A stretch of DNA of 64,000 bases from Epilithonimonas mollis (GTDB taxonomy: Bacteria > Bacteroidota > Bacteroidia > Flavobacteriales > Weeksellaceae), in NCBI RefSeq assembly GCF_900142325.1, contig NZ_FRAM01000001.1, forward strand, positions 124,001-188,000. Direction: 5' to 3'. Within the stretch, counting starts at the first letter, position 1. Each line of letters opens with the position of its first letter. The notes beneath the pieces are model-generated. The model was given only the letters and a program-made list of their open reading frames with translations, did not search any database and was not told where the DNA came from. Made by a program: the position numbers and the translations under genes. Shown one piece after another: positions 1 through 8,696 of the stretch.

Positions 1-297
1 AAAACTGACAATAAGACAACTCCATAAATTTTATAAATCTTTCGGGATTGTTGCAAATCAGAAACGCCATAATTTTCATTCATAGGAATTATGGCGTTTT
101 CCTTTAGTATCAGATTAATCTGCTCACGATTCTCCTGGAGAAAATAATATCTTCGATCATCTGAAATATTCGTATTACTTATTTCTTCCACAAAAAAAGG
201 AATTCTGTTTACCGAAAGAAGATTTTCAAACTGCAAAATAATCTTTGAATTGAATCAAAGTCTTGAAATGTTCTTTTTCGAAAATATTTAAATCCAT
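1..297 (-). pseudogene. Partial, apparently frameshifted gene running off the left edge
   Basis: On the minus strand an ATG at 297 opens a short frame (MDLNIFEKEHFKTLIQFKD) that stops near 240. The neighbouring frame is then open for about 80 codons to the window edge and reads like real protein (ENLLSVNRIPFFVEE, later a hydrophobic stretch IYGVVLLSV close to the edge). The second frame has no ATG of its own before an upstream stop, so the simplest reading is one gene with a frameshift near 240. The text '...LLSVNRIPFFVEE...' recalls the small DUF2007-type 'putative signal transducing' proteins, but I cannot prove that. A sequencing error is equally possible. The gene is divergent from the glycosyltransferase that follows. 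Confidence 0.4.
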
Positions 298-360
298 GGT
301 CACTTTTTTTCAAATTTAAAAGCTTTTTCAATATTTTTGGAAATAATTTCATAATTCACA

Positions 361-1356
361 TTGGCAACCATCTCCATCATCATAGCAATCTTCAACAGGA
401 AAGACGAATTATTCGAGCTTCTTAATTCTCTTTCTCATCAGACAGATAAAAATTTCGAAGTAATCATTGTCGATGACGGTTCCAAAATCGCACTGCTCCC
501 GACGGTACAATTATTTGAAGAACAACTGGACATTCAGTTTTTCAGGAAAGATAATTCAGGACCAGGACTAAGCCGGAATTACGGCGCAAAACGTGCGAAA
601 AATGACTGGCTGGTTTTTGTAGATTCTGACGTGATCGTCGAAAAAGATTACATTGAAAATATCAAAAAAAACCTGACACAAAATCCTTGTGATGCTTTCG
701 GTGGCGCAGATAAAGCACACAAAGGATTTAATCTGATGCAAAAAGCAATCTCCTACTCGATGACTTCGGTTTTCACAACCGGCGGAATCCGCGGAAATAA
801 AAATGCCGTCACCAAATTCCAACCCAGAAGTTTCAATATGGGCGTCAATAAAAAGATTTTTCTGGAAGTCAACGGTTTTTCTGAAATGAGAATCGGTGAA
901 GATCCAGATTTGTCAATGACACTTTGGGAAAATGGCTTTACAACTAGATTTTACGATAATATTGGTGTTTACCACAAACGAAGAACCGACTTTGGAAAAT
1001 TCTCAAAACAAGTGTATCAGTTCGGCTGCGCAAGACCGATTCTGAATCAAAGACATCCTGATTACGTAAAACCGACATTCTGGTTTCCAAGCCTATTTTT
1101 AATCGGATATCTGATGGGAATAATTCATTATTTCGTTTGGGAAAATGGTTTAATTCTAGCGTTATACGGACTTTATACATTTCTCGTTTTCTTCCACGCT
1201 TTGATAGTGACGAAAAATATCAGCATTGCCGGGATGGCCATTATTTCCACTTATATCCAAATGTTTTCTTACGGTTACGGCTTCCTGAAATCCTGGTTTC
1301 TTCTTAATATTATGAAGCAAAGTCCGAAAGAAGCTTTTCCGAAACATTTTCATTGA
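361..1356 (+). CDS. Family 2 glycosyltransferase, membrane-anchored
   Basis: Transfers a sugar from a nucleotide-sugar donor, probably in surface polysaccharide or glycolipid assembly at the cytoplasmic membrane. The GT-A core starts at once (ISIIIAIFNRKDE), with the nucleotide-binding DDGS near residues 38-41, the DSD metal motif at 88-90 and an ED acceptor-side motif (GEDPDLSM) near 180. The last 100 residues contain about three hydrophobic segments (from YLMGIIHYF on), as in membrane-attached GT2 enzymes. The start is a TTG: the in-frame stop at 352 leaves no upstream ATG, and the family's usual N-terminus begins right here. The donor and acceptor cannot be read from the sequence. It stands alone, with poxB downstream after 86 bp. 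Confidence 0.85.
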   Translation: MATISIIIAIFNRKDELFELLNSLSHQTDKNFEVIIVDDGSKIALLPTVQLFEEQLDIQFFRKDNSGPGLSRNYGAKRAKNDWLVFVDSDVIVEKDYIENIKKNLTQNPCDAFGGADKAHKGFNLMQKAISYSMTSVFTTGGIRGNKNAVTKFQPRSFNMGVNKKIFLEVNGFSEMRIGEDPDLSMTLWENGFTTRFYDNIGVYHKRRTDFGKFSKQVYQFGCARPILNQRHPDYVKPTFWFPSLFLIGYLMGIIHYFVWENGLILALYGLYTFLVFFHALIVTKNISIAGMAIISTYIQMFSYGYGFLKSWFLLNIMKQSPKEAFPKHFH

Positions 1357-1442
1357 TTTTATTTAACAAATATTTATAGTTGAAAATTTAATTTTAAAAC
1401 ATTTTTTTACGAATTTTAAGTCAATCTAAAATCGTAAGAACT

Positions 1443-3179
1443 ATGTCAAAAAATATTGCAGACCAATTCGTTGAGATATTGGTACAAGCAGGAGTTAAAC
1501 GTTTGTATGCTGTCACGGGTGACAGTCTTAATTTTCTCAACGATGCCATAAAACGGGAAGGTTCTATTCGGTGGATTCATGTACGGCACGAAGAAGTTGG
1601 TGCCTTTGCTGCGGCTGCCGAAGCTGAGTTGGAAGGTCTGGCCGTTTGTGCAGGAAGTTCCGGTCCTGGTCATGTGCATCTCATCAACGGACTTTACGAA
1701 GCCAATCGCGGCAATGTTCCCGTTTTGGCAATTGCCTCAACTTGTGAAAGCACGGAGTTTGGAACTTCTTATTTTCAGGAAACGAATACGATTAAATTAT
1801 TTGATGACTGCTCTATTTATAACCAAATCGCCACAACGCCAGAACAAGCACCCAGAATGTTGCAAGCCGCTTTACAACACGCAATTTCTGAAAGAGGCGT
1901 TTCGGTATTGGGAATGCCTGGCGATCTTTTCGAGGCTAAAGCTGTAAAAAATATAAGCTCCGACCTTATCTTCAAAACCAATCCAAGAATTATCCCATCA
2001 GACGAGGAATTGAACTGGATGGCGCAACACCTAAATTCTCAAAAGAAAGTTGCCATATACTGTGGAATCGGCGCTTCGGATGCGCACGCTGAAGTGATTG
2101 CCTTAGCAGAAAAACTGAAAGCACCAATCGGATATTCTTTCCGTGGAAAAATGGGAATTCAGTATAATAATCCTTATGAAGTGGGAATGACTGGACTTCT
2201 CGGATTACCTTCTGCCTTCAAAGCGATGCACGAGGCTGACGTTATTTTGTTACTCGGAACAGATTTCCCGTATGTAAAATTTATGCCTGTCGATAAAGTC
2301 ATTATTCAAATCGATGATAAACCGGAGCGTCTTGGAAGACGTGCACAATTAACTAGAGGTTTTGCAGGAAAGATCAAAGACTCACTGATTCACCTTTTGC
2401 CTTTGATCAAAGTCAATGATGACAGCAATTTCCTTAATAAACAATTAGAATTCTATCAAAAAGTAAAAAATAACCTTCGATCTTATATAGAAGATAAAGG
2501 GAAAGAAAATTATATCTCGCCAGAATTTGTCGCAGAAACCATCAACAAAAAAGCTAATAAAGACACTATTTTCACCGTAGATACAGGAATGTGCTGTGTT
2601 TGGGGCGCAAGATATCTGGAAGCAACTGGCGAGAGAAAACTACTAGGCTCATTCAGTCACGGCACGATGGCGAACGCCATGCCAATGGCAATCGGCGCAC
2701 AATTATCATATCCTGACAGACAGGTTATTTCGCTTTGTGGTGACGGTGGAATTTCTATGTTATTGGGAGATATTGCAACTATAAAACAATATGAATTACC
2801 AATAAAAATCATCGTGTTCAACAACCGTTCTTTAGGAATGGTAAAACTGGAAATGGAAGTCAATGGAATTCCTGATAATGAGACTGATATGGTAAATCCG
2901 GACTTCGGATTGTTGGCTCAGGCATTCGGAATCAAAGGCATCAATGTCTCCGACCCTGAAAAAGTTGAAGAAGCCATTGATGATGCTTTACAAACCAAAG
3001 GACCTGTACTGATCAATATTTTCACAGACCCAAATGCGCTGGCAATGCCACCAAAAGTTGGCTGGGATCAAATGAGAGGAATGGGAATTGTGATGACAAG
3101 AATGATGCTGGATGGGAATTTCAAAGAAGTAGCAGATACGATTGCCAGTAATTATAAACACATCAAGGAAGTGCTGTAA
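1443..3179 (+). CDS. poxB: Pyruvate dehydrogenase (quinone) / pyruvate oxidase, PoxB type
   Basis: Thiamine-diphosphate flavoenzyme that decarboxylates pyruvate to acetate plus CO2 and passes electrons to the membrane quinone pool. The three-domain ThDP layout is clear: an N-terminal PYR domain with RHEEVGAFAAAAEA carrying the conserved Glu near residue 50 and GPGHVHLINGLYE; a central FAD/ThDP domain; and a C-terminal PP domain with the ThDP motif running from GDGGISM to FNN near residues 434-462. At 578 residues it is very close in length and text to E. coli PoxB (about 572). The ATG is preceded by a purine-rich stretch. It is monocistronic, closed by a strong terminator a few bases after the stop. 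Acetolactate synthase is the main alternative in the superfamily, but the N-terminal text fits PoxB better. Confidence 0.9.
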   Translation: MSKNIADQFVEILVQAGVKRLYAVTGDSLNFLNDAIKREGSIRWIHVRHEEVGAFAAAAEAELEGLAVCAGSSGPGHVHLINGLYEANRGNVPVLAIASTCESTEFGTSYFQETNTIKLFDDCSIYNQIATTPEQAPRMLQAALQHAISERGVSVLGMPGDLFEAKAVKNISSDLIFKTNPRIIPSDEELNWMAQHLNSQKKVAIYCGIGASDAHAEVIALAEKLKAPIGYSFRGKMGIQYNNPYEVGMTGLLGLPSAFKAMHEADVILLLGTDFPYVKFMPVDKVIIQIDDKPERLGRRAQLTRGFAGKIKDSLIHLLPLIKVNDDSNFLNKQLEFYQKVKNNLRSYIEDKGKENYISPEFVAETINKKANKDTIFTVDTGMCCVWGARYLEATGERKLLGSFSHGTMANAMPMAIGAQLSYPDRQVISLCGDGGISMLLGDIATIKQYELPIKIIVFNNRSLGMVKLEMEVNGIPDNETDMVNPDFGLLAQAFGIKGINVSDPEKVEEAIDDALQTKGPVLINIFTDPNALAMPPKVGWDQMRGMGIVMTRMMLDGNFKEVADTIASNYKHIKEVL

Positions 3180-3183
3180 ACAC

Positions 3184-3213
3184 AAAGCCCAATTGTATAA
3201 ATTGGGCTTTTTT
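3184..3213 (+). terminator. Intrinsic terminator of poxB
   Basis: Perfect 11-bp stem (AAAGCCCAATT / AATTGGGCTTT) with a 5-nt loop, followed by a run of T. It begins four bases after the poxB stop codon. Confidence 0.9.
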
Positions 3214-3221
3214 ATAGGTAT

Positions 3222-3247
3222 AAAAAAAGCTTCAATTACGAAGCCTT
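3222..3247 (-). terminator. Probable terminator of the secreted-protein gene
   Basis: Read on the minus strand: GCTTC, a 6-nt loop, GAAGC, then seven T. The stem is short (5 bp, slightly extendable), but the position just past the stop of the minus-strand gene and back-to-back with the poxB terminator supports it. Confidence 0.6.
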
Positions 3248-3279
3248 TGAAAATAATATATAACCTTGGTCTAGAGAAA

Positions 3280-3876
3280 CTATCTCAAAGTGATCATCCT
3301 GTTGAAGACATCACCATTCTTTTCTACACTGATGATATAAGCAGGAGAATTTTTAGAGTTCAAGTCAAATTTCAAATTGATTTCGCCGTTGTTTGCTTTA
3401 ACCGTTTTATTATAATACTCGTTATTAGAAAGGTCGGAGACTGTAACATTAACACCACTTTCCACATTATCGATATGCAATTTTACGATGTTATTTTCGA
3501 TCGTATATTCTGGTTTGTTGAATGCAATAACAGGCGTTTTCGTGGCTTCAACATTTCCATTCTTATCAATAGTTACTTTATATTTTTCGATTCTGAAATC
3601 AGATTCAGCCACCAAAAAATATTCTCCAGCAGAAAGGCTTGACAGGTCGTAAGATTTTTCTACATTTTCTTTATTGCCAGTGTTTTCAGAATAGATTTCG
3701 TCCTTCCTGTCATTATAGAAATAAAGAGATACATTTTCCGCATTGAAGATTTCAAAACGCAACGTTTTGGAACTGGCTTCTGTCAAAGAGATTGAAAATA
3801 ATCTGTCTTTTGCAGAAACACTCATTGTTACAAACACAAATCCAATAATCAGGCTTAATTTTAATATACTTTTCAT
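3280..3876 (-). CDS. Secreted Ig-like-fold protein, function unknown
   Basis: I do not recognise a named family. A classic signal peptide (KSILKLSLIIGFVFV, ending SVSA before KDRLF) predicts export. The rest (about 175 residues) is beta-rich with alternating hydrophobics and phrases such as SYDLSSLSAGEYFLVAES and GEINLKFDLN, typical of the Ig/FN3-like domains common in exported Bacteroidota proteins, including those attached to T9SS cargo. No sortase or full T9SS C-terminal signal is evident. It is transcribed alone from a TAnnTTTG promoter and is divergent from the AraC regulator. Confidence 0.7.
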   Translation of the reverse strand: MKSILKLSLIIGFVFVTMSVSAKDRLFSISLTEASSKTLRFEIFNAENVSLYFYNDRKDEIYSENTGNKENVEKSYDLSSLSAGEYFLVAESDFRIEKYKVTIDKNGNVEATKTPVIAFNKPEYTIENNIVKLHIDNVESGVNVTVSDLSNNEYYNKTVKANNGEINLKFDLNSKNSPAYIISVEKNGDVFNRMITLR

Positions 3877-3906
3877 AATAATTTCTTTTTAATTGTTTTT
3901 ACTATG

Positions 3907-3914
3907 CAAATGTA
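3907..3914 (-). promoter_or_regulatory. Bacteroidota -7 element for the secreted-protein gene
   Basis: TACATTTG on the minus strand, 30 bp upstream of the ATG at 3876, matches TAnnTTTG. A TTG lies 23 bp further upstream, within the accepted -33/-7 spacing range. Confidence 0.55.
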
Positions 3915-4020
3915 TCATGGATATTTGTTAAATAATACAAGACAATTTTCATTTATATGTTCTATATTAACATTAACTAAATGTTAATTGATAAAATATG
4001 GTAATTTAAAACATATTAAA

Positions 4021-4028
4021 TATCTTTG
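4021..4028 (+). promoter_or_regulatory. Bacteroidota -7 element for the AraC regulator
   Basis: TATCTTTG matches TAnnTTTG exactly, giving a leader of about 85 nt before the ATG at 4119. I see no clean -33 TTG at the ideal distance. Confidence 0.5.
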
Positions 4029-4118
4029 TATCATCAAATCGCAACTCATTTTAAAATGGCAAAAAATCAATCAGAAATTTGCGTCAACATTTGAAATTTA
4101 AAAGAATAGAATGTACAC

Positions 4119-4991
4119 ATGAAACATTACAATCCTGTTTTAGAATCTGTCAGTCCTGATGTAGGCAGTAGTTTTACCTGTTTAAAATATAACAGAAATG
4201 AAAACATCAAATCCAATTTCTGGCATTTCCATCCGGAGATTGAATTGATTTTTGTGCACAAAGGCTCCGGGAAACGGCAGATTGGGAGTAATATTTCTTA
4301 CTTCACAGATGGCGATTTGATTCTTATCGGAAGTAATCTTCCACATTGTGGAATGACGAATGAAAACACGAAAAACGACTATGAGATCGTGATACAGTTT
4401 TCGATGGATTTTCTCGGTTCTCAGTTCTGGAAAGCACCGGAAATGATGCGGATTTTAGCATTACTGGAAAAAGCAAAAAGCGGAATTGTTTACGGAGAAC
4501 AAGTCAAAAAAGCATTAAAACCTAAAATTGATGCGTTGACCCAAGCGTCCTCTTTGTCCAAATTGATGATTTTAGTGGAGATTCTGGACGAACTTTCTCA
4601 GACTCAGGATTATAAAATCCTGAATGCTTCAAAATATTACCTGCAAACACAAAAAGAGGACAATGACCGAATCAGTGTGATTTTCAATTATGTAAAAGAC
4701 CATTTCAAGGAGCAGATCACTTTGGAAACCGTATCTGAATTATCCAATATGACGGTGCCATCTTTTTGTAGATATTTTAAAAAAATCACGAACAAAACCT
4801 TCACACAATTCGTGAATGAATACAGAATCACACATTCTCTAAAACTCCTGGCAGAACAGCCGATGAGCATTACCGAAGTTTGCTTTGACAGTGGATTTAA
4901 CAATTTCAGTTATTTCAACAAAACTTTTAAAGAACATACACAGAAAAGTCCGTCGCAGTATCGGAAGGAGTTTAGTAATATTTTAAATTAA
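4119..4991 (+). CDS. AraC-family transcriptional regulator with cupin sensor domain
   Basis: Two-domain regulator. Residues about 20-110 form the cupin-like AraC ligand-binding domain, with the metal/ligand-type signature FWHFHPEIELIFVHKGSG and LPHCG. Residues about 190-285 are the double helix-turn-helix DNA-binding domain (ITLETVSELSNMTVPSFCRYFKKITNKTFTQF and the second helix pair ending SYFNKTFKEHTQKSPSQYR). Length 290 is normal. Related cupin-AraC proteins often respond to sugars or other carbon compounds, but the ligand cannot be deduced. The divergent neighbour is a secreted protein and the gene beyond (convergent) is a YngK-like lipoprotein; neither is a proven target. Confidence 0.88.
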   Translation: MKHYNPVLESVSPDVGSSFTCLKYNRNENIKSNFWHFHPEIELIFVHKGSGKRQIGSNISYFTDGDLILIGSNLPHCGMTNENTKNDYEIVIQFSMDFLGSQFWKAPEMMRILALLEKAKSGIVYGEQVKKALKPKIDALTQASSLSKLMILVEILDELSQTQDYKILNASKYYLQTQKEDNDRISVIFNYVKDHFKEQITLETVSELSNMTVPSFCRYFKKITNKTFTQFVNEYRITHSLKLLAEQPMSITEVCFDSGFNNFSYFNKTFKEHTQKSPSQYRKEFSNILN

Positions 4992-5099
4992 CTAAATTTC
5001 TTACAATATTTTTAAACCCCATCGATAAATAAAAATAAAAAACATAGAAAGCAGCTCTGATATCATAGAATAGTTTCTATCGGTGTTTTGAGTTTTTTT

Positions 5100-6665
5100 T
5101 TAATTGGCAGAAATTACTTTGTAAGGACTTAATTTTCCTAATTTTCCAACAGATCTTACTACAATTGTCGTCAGTTTTTTTCCATTTGAAAATGAAGGAA
5201 CTGTTTTGTTAATGCCTTGCGGAGACAAGATTTCTGTTTGCCAATTGTCGCCATATTTCAGATAAATAACATAAGACAAAGCTTCTGTTTGTCTGTTCCA
5301 GCTGATCAAAAAGTTACTGGATTCTTTTCTCACATTTACATTAAGTTCTGTTAAAACGTTTGTTGTCAGCCAATTTGACTCAGGAATTAAGACCTTCTCT
5401 TTATAGGATTTTGTTTTTAATTCCTGCTGCATTTCGTAATTTTTACTGATTCCTGCGATACTGTAATGAACTTCTCCTGCATTATTTTTCAGGATTTGTC
5501 TAGTAACGTCTATTTCGCGGGCAATTTCTGTTGCTTTATTTGGAGCTTTTACAGCAACGGTATTCAAGCCAGGCCAAAGATGACGGGCTCTTGTATTCTC
5601 GTCATTCCACCATTTCAAAAGAAGCGGAAAACTCTGTCCCGGCGAATCTACAGGCCAATACAACTGAGGCGTGAAATAATCTACCCAACCTTGGTTCAGC
5701 CATAATTTGGCATCTGCATATAGCTCGTCGTACTGAGAAGAACCTTTGATTCCGGCAGGATAACCAGGTTTCCAAATTCCAAAAGGGCTGATTCCGAATT
5801 TCACATCATTTTTCTGAGCTTTGATTTCGTCATAGATTCTTTTCACAAATTTATTGACATTTCCTCTTCGCCAATCGGCTCTTGAAAGCGTTCCGCCGGA
5901 TTGCTTATAAACCGACCACGTTTTATTATCAGGAAAATCCTTTCCGCCATTATATTCGGCATAAGGATAAAAATAATCATCGAGATGAATCCCGTCGACA
6001 TCGTATCTCGAAATGATATCTTTAATGACTTTCGAAGCCTGATCTTGCGTTCTGTCATCAGCAGGATCAAACCAATACATTCCGTTTTTTAATTTGATTA
6101 CATTTTCGGGCGATTTTCTTACCATTGATTCAGACGAAATCACACCACCATTGGAATGATGCGCTCGGAATGGATTCAACCAAGCGTGAAACTCCAGACC
6201 TCGTTTATGACATTCATCAATCCAAAACTGCATTGGATCATATTCGGGATAAGGCGACAAACCGATTTGTCCGGTCAAGAAATGCGACCAGGGTTCGTGA
6301 GAACTTTTGTACAAAGCATCCGCTGAAGGACGAACCTGCAGAATCACCGCATTGAAATTGAGATCAACCAGCATATCCAACATTTGTATCGCTTCTTGTT
6401 TTTGCTGATCTGCAGAAAGATTATTTCTGGAAGGCCAATTTATATTTGCCACAGATGCAATCCAAACTGAACGGAATTCTCTTTTGATTTCCGGTAATTT
6501 GATATTATTCAATTGAACAACTGGTTTTGGCGGAAGATTGATTTCAGTTTTAACAACTGGCTTTTTAACACCAGATTTAGATGTTGGTTTCTTAGTTTTT
6601 GTTGCACACGAAACCACTAAAAATAAGGGTAAAAGTATGTTTAAGAATGATAATCTAGATTTCAT
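5100..6665 (-). CDS. YngK-type glycosyl-hydrolase-like lipoprotein (GHL10/DUF187)
   Basis: Exported lipoprotein of the glycosyl-hydrolase-like 10 family, thought to act on peptidoglycan-derived or other surface glycans. The start is set at 6665 (MKSRLSFLNILLP): an earlier ATG at 6710 lies inside the typA terminator hairpin and gives no sensible N-terminus. The lipobox is LFLVVSC. The GHL10 TIM barrel begins at EFRSVWIASVANINWP and runs through NFNAVILQVRPSADALY, HAWLNPFRAHH, GIHLDDYFYPY, FGISPFGIWKPGYP and YFTPQLYWP. A C-terminal beta-sandwich of about 90 residues follows. The exact substrate is unknown for this family. It has its own promoter at 6672-6702. Confidence 0.85.
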   Translation of the reverse strand: MKSRLSFLNILLPLFLVVSCATKTKKPTSKSGVKKPVVKTEINLPPKPVVQLNNIKLPEIKREFRSVWIASVANINWPSRNNLSADQQKQEAIQMLDMLVDLNFNAVILQVRPSADALYKSSHEPWSHFLTGQIGLSPYPEYDPMQFWIDECHKRGLEFHAWLNPFRAHHSNGGVISSESMVRKSPENVIKLKNGMYWFDPADDRTQDQASKVIKDIISRYDVDGIHLDDYFYPYAEYNGGKDFPDNKTWSVYKQSGGTLSRADWRRGNVNKFVKRIYDEIKAQKNDVKFGISPFGIWKPGYPAGIKGSSQYDELYADAKLWLNQGWVDYFTPQLYWPVDSPGQSFPLLLKWWNDENTRARHLWPGLNTVAVKAPNKATEIAREIDVTRQILKNNAGEVHYSIAGISKNYEMQQELKTKSYKEKVLIPESNWLTTNVLTELNVNVRKESSNFLISWNRQTEALSYVIYLKYGDNWQTEILSPQGINKTVPSFSNGKKLTTIVVRSVGKLGKLSPYKVISAN

Positions 6666-6671
6666 AGCCTG

Positions 6672-6702
6672 CAAAACTAAACGATAATATTTTAATAACA
6701 AA
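6672..6702 (-). promoter_or_regulatory. Promoter (-33/-7) of the YngK-like gene, overlapping the typA terminator tail
   Basis: On the minus strand TTTG (6702-6699), a 19-bp spacer, then TAGTTTTG (6679-6672): a textbook Bacteroidota promoter with ideal spacing. The -33 TTTG is the end of the T-run of the typA terminator. The predicted transcription start (5-7 nt after the -7 box) falls at about 6667-6665, on the start codon itself, so the mRNA may be leaderless. Confidence 0.6.
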
Positions 6703-6725
6703 AAAAGCATCCAAAAATTGGATGC
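6700..6725 (-). terminator. Intrinsic terminator of typA
   Basis: Perfect 8-bp stem GCATCCAA / TTGGATGC with a 3-nt loop and, on the minus strand, a run of seven T. It lies 22 bp past the typA stop. Confidence 0.88.
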
Positions 6726-6747
6726 TTTTAATATTTGATTGGAATGA

Positions 6748-8562
6748 TTATGCTTTTGCGCCTCTTTCCATTCTTTTTCTTTCCTCTTCAGAAAGGATTT
6801 TCTTTCTCATACGGATGAAGTTCGGAGTTACTTCGATCGCTTCATCAGCCTGGATATATTCCATACATTCTTCAAGAGAGAATAAGATTTTCGGAGCAAC
6901 TCCGGTGTCTTTATCTTTTCCGGAAGCTCTCATGTTATTCAACTGTTTTGCTTCAACAATGTTTACGACAAGATCTCCCGGCTTGTTTTGCTCTCCGATG
7001 ATCATACCTGCGTAGATTTCCTCACCCGGATCAACAAAGAACTTACCTCTGTCTTGTAATTTAGCAATAGAATATTCCGTTGCAGGACCTTGCGTTTTAC
7101 TGATCAGAACACCATTGTTTCTTCCAGGAATTGCACCTTTGAAAGGCTTATATTCTGTGAAACGGTGCGCCATAATAGCTTCACCGGCAGTAGCAGTTAA
7201 CATCTGAGAACGCAATCCGATCAATCCTCTGGACGGAATCTCGAATTCCATATGCTGCATCTCACCTTTAGTTTCCATGATGTGAAGGTCACCTTTTCTC
7301 TGAGTCGCCAAATCAATAACTCTGGAAGCAAATTCTTCAGGAACATCAACAACCAAAGACTCATATGGCTCTAGTTTTTGACCGTTTTCGTCTTCTCTCA
7401 GGATTACTTGAGGCTGACCGATTGTCATCTCATAACCTTCTCTTCTCATGGTTTCAATCAAAACTGACAAGTGAAGAATACCTCTACCAAAAACCAGGAA
7501 AGTATTTGCATCGTCAGTCTGCTGAACTCTCAATGCCAAGTTTTTCTCTAATTCTTTGGTTAATCTTTCTTTAAGGTGATTAGAAGTTACATATTTACCA
7601 TCCTTACCAAAAAAAGGAGAATTGTTGATAGAGAACGTCATATTCAACGTTGGCTCATCGATCGCTGTTCTTGGCAATGGCTCTGGATTTTCTAGATCTA
7701 CGAAAGAATCTCCAATCTGGAAAGCGTCAAAACCTACTACAGCACAGATATCTCCAGCTTTCACTTCGGTTACTTTTTTCTTTCCAAGACCTTCGAAAAC
7801 GTAAAGCTCCTTCACTTTTCCTTTCACAACTTTTCCGTCAGCTTGTGCCAAACCGATCCATTGAGATTCTTTGATTTCGCCTCTGATTACTTTTCCAATC
7901 GCGATTCTTCCTAAGAAAGAAGAGAAATCCAAAGAAACGATCTGCATTTGCAACGTTCCTTTAGAAACTTTCGGCTCCGGAACGTATTGTAAAATCCCGT
8001 CTAATAATGGGAAAATATTGTCAGTTTGTTCTAATGAAGTGTTGAACCAACCTTGTTTAGAAGAACCGTAGAACGTTGGGAAATCCAATTGCTCTTCAGT
8101 TGCATCCAGATTAAAGAACAAGTCAAAAACCTGATCATGAACTTCGTCCGGACGACAGTTCGGCTTATCAACTTTATTGATAACAACCAAAGGTCTAAGA
8201 CCTAATTCCAAAGCCTTCTGAAGTACAAATCGTGTTTGTGGCATTGGTCCTTCGAATGCATCTACCAATAAGATTACACCGTCAGCCATTTTAAGAACTC
8301 TTTCTACTTCACCACCAAAATCTGCGTGACCAGGTGTATCGATTACATTGATTTTTGTGTCTTTGTAATTAACAGAAATGTTTTTTGAAAGAATCGTAAT
8401 TCCTCTTTCTCTCTCTAGATCGTTGTTATCCATAATCAACTCACCACTCTCCTGATTCTCTCTGAAGATGTTTGTTGCATGAATAATCTTATCAACCAAA
8501 GTCGTTTTTCCGTGGTCAACGTGTGCGATAATCGCTATATTTCTAATGTTTTGCATATCCAT
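6748..8562 (-). CDS. typA: Ribosome-associated GTPase TypA/BipA
   Basis: Translational GTPase of the EF-G/LepA class that binds the ribosome and assists large-subunit assembly and stress or cold adaptation. The G-domain motifs are intact: AHVDHGKT (G1, residues 13-20), the RGITI switch, DTPGHADF (G3) and NKVDKPNC (G4). EF-G-like domains II, III and V follow, then the TypA-specific C-terminal domain (from about residue 480). The length is normal (about 600). The second ATG (8556, MQNIRNIAI) is an equally good start. It is transcribed alone, with promoter and terminator visible. Confidence 0.95.
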   Translation of the reverse strand: MDMQNIRNIAIIAHVDHGKTTLVDKIIHATNIFRENQESGELIMDNNDLERERGITILSKNISVNYKDTKINVIDTPGHADFGGEVERVLKMADGVILLVDAFEGPMPQTRFVLQKALELGLRPLVVINKVDKPNCRPDEVHDQVFDLFFNLDATEEQLDFPTFYGSSKQGWFNTSLEQTDNIFPLLDGILQYVPEPKVSKGTLQMQIVSLDFSSFLGRIAIGKVIRGEIKESQWIGLAQADGKVVKGKVKELYVFEGLGKKKVTEVKAGDICAVVGFDAFQIGDSFVDLENPEPLPRTAIDEPTLNMTFSINNSPFFGKDGKYVTSNHLKERLTKELEKNLALRVQQTDDANTFLVFGRGILHLSVLIETMRREGYEMTIGQPQVILREDENGQKLEPYESLVVDVPEEFASRVIDLATQRKGDLHIMETKGEMQHMEFEIPSRGLIGLRSQMLTATAGEAIMAHRFTEYKPFKGAIPGRNNGVLISKTQGPATEYSIAKLQDRGKFFVDPGEEIYAGMIIGEQNKPGDLVVNIVEAKQLNNMRASGKDKDTGVAPKILFSLEECMEYIQADEAIEVTPNFIRMRKKILSEEERKRMERGAKA

Positions 8563-8574
8563 TTTTTACGCGTG

Positions 8575-8582
8575 CAAATGTA
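8575..8582 (-). promoter_or_regulatory. -7 element of typA
   Basis: TACATTTG on the minus strand, 12-18 bp before the two possible start codons; exact TAnnTTTG match, with no ideal -33 TTG. Confidence 0.5.
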
Positions 8583-8696
8583 GTGATTTTTTACTGTTAT
8601 TAATTATATGAATTAAATTATTTTTAAAAATATCACAGATTTTCATCAAAATTAATATTTGGTTCAATCTAAGAAAGATCGATTTAGAAACCTGGA

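Noticed and set aside
6666-6710. ATG at 6710 as start of the YngK-like gene
   Set aside because: It is located in the hairpin and T-run of the typA terminator, upstream of the promoter, and does not begin a signal peptide.
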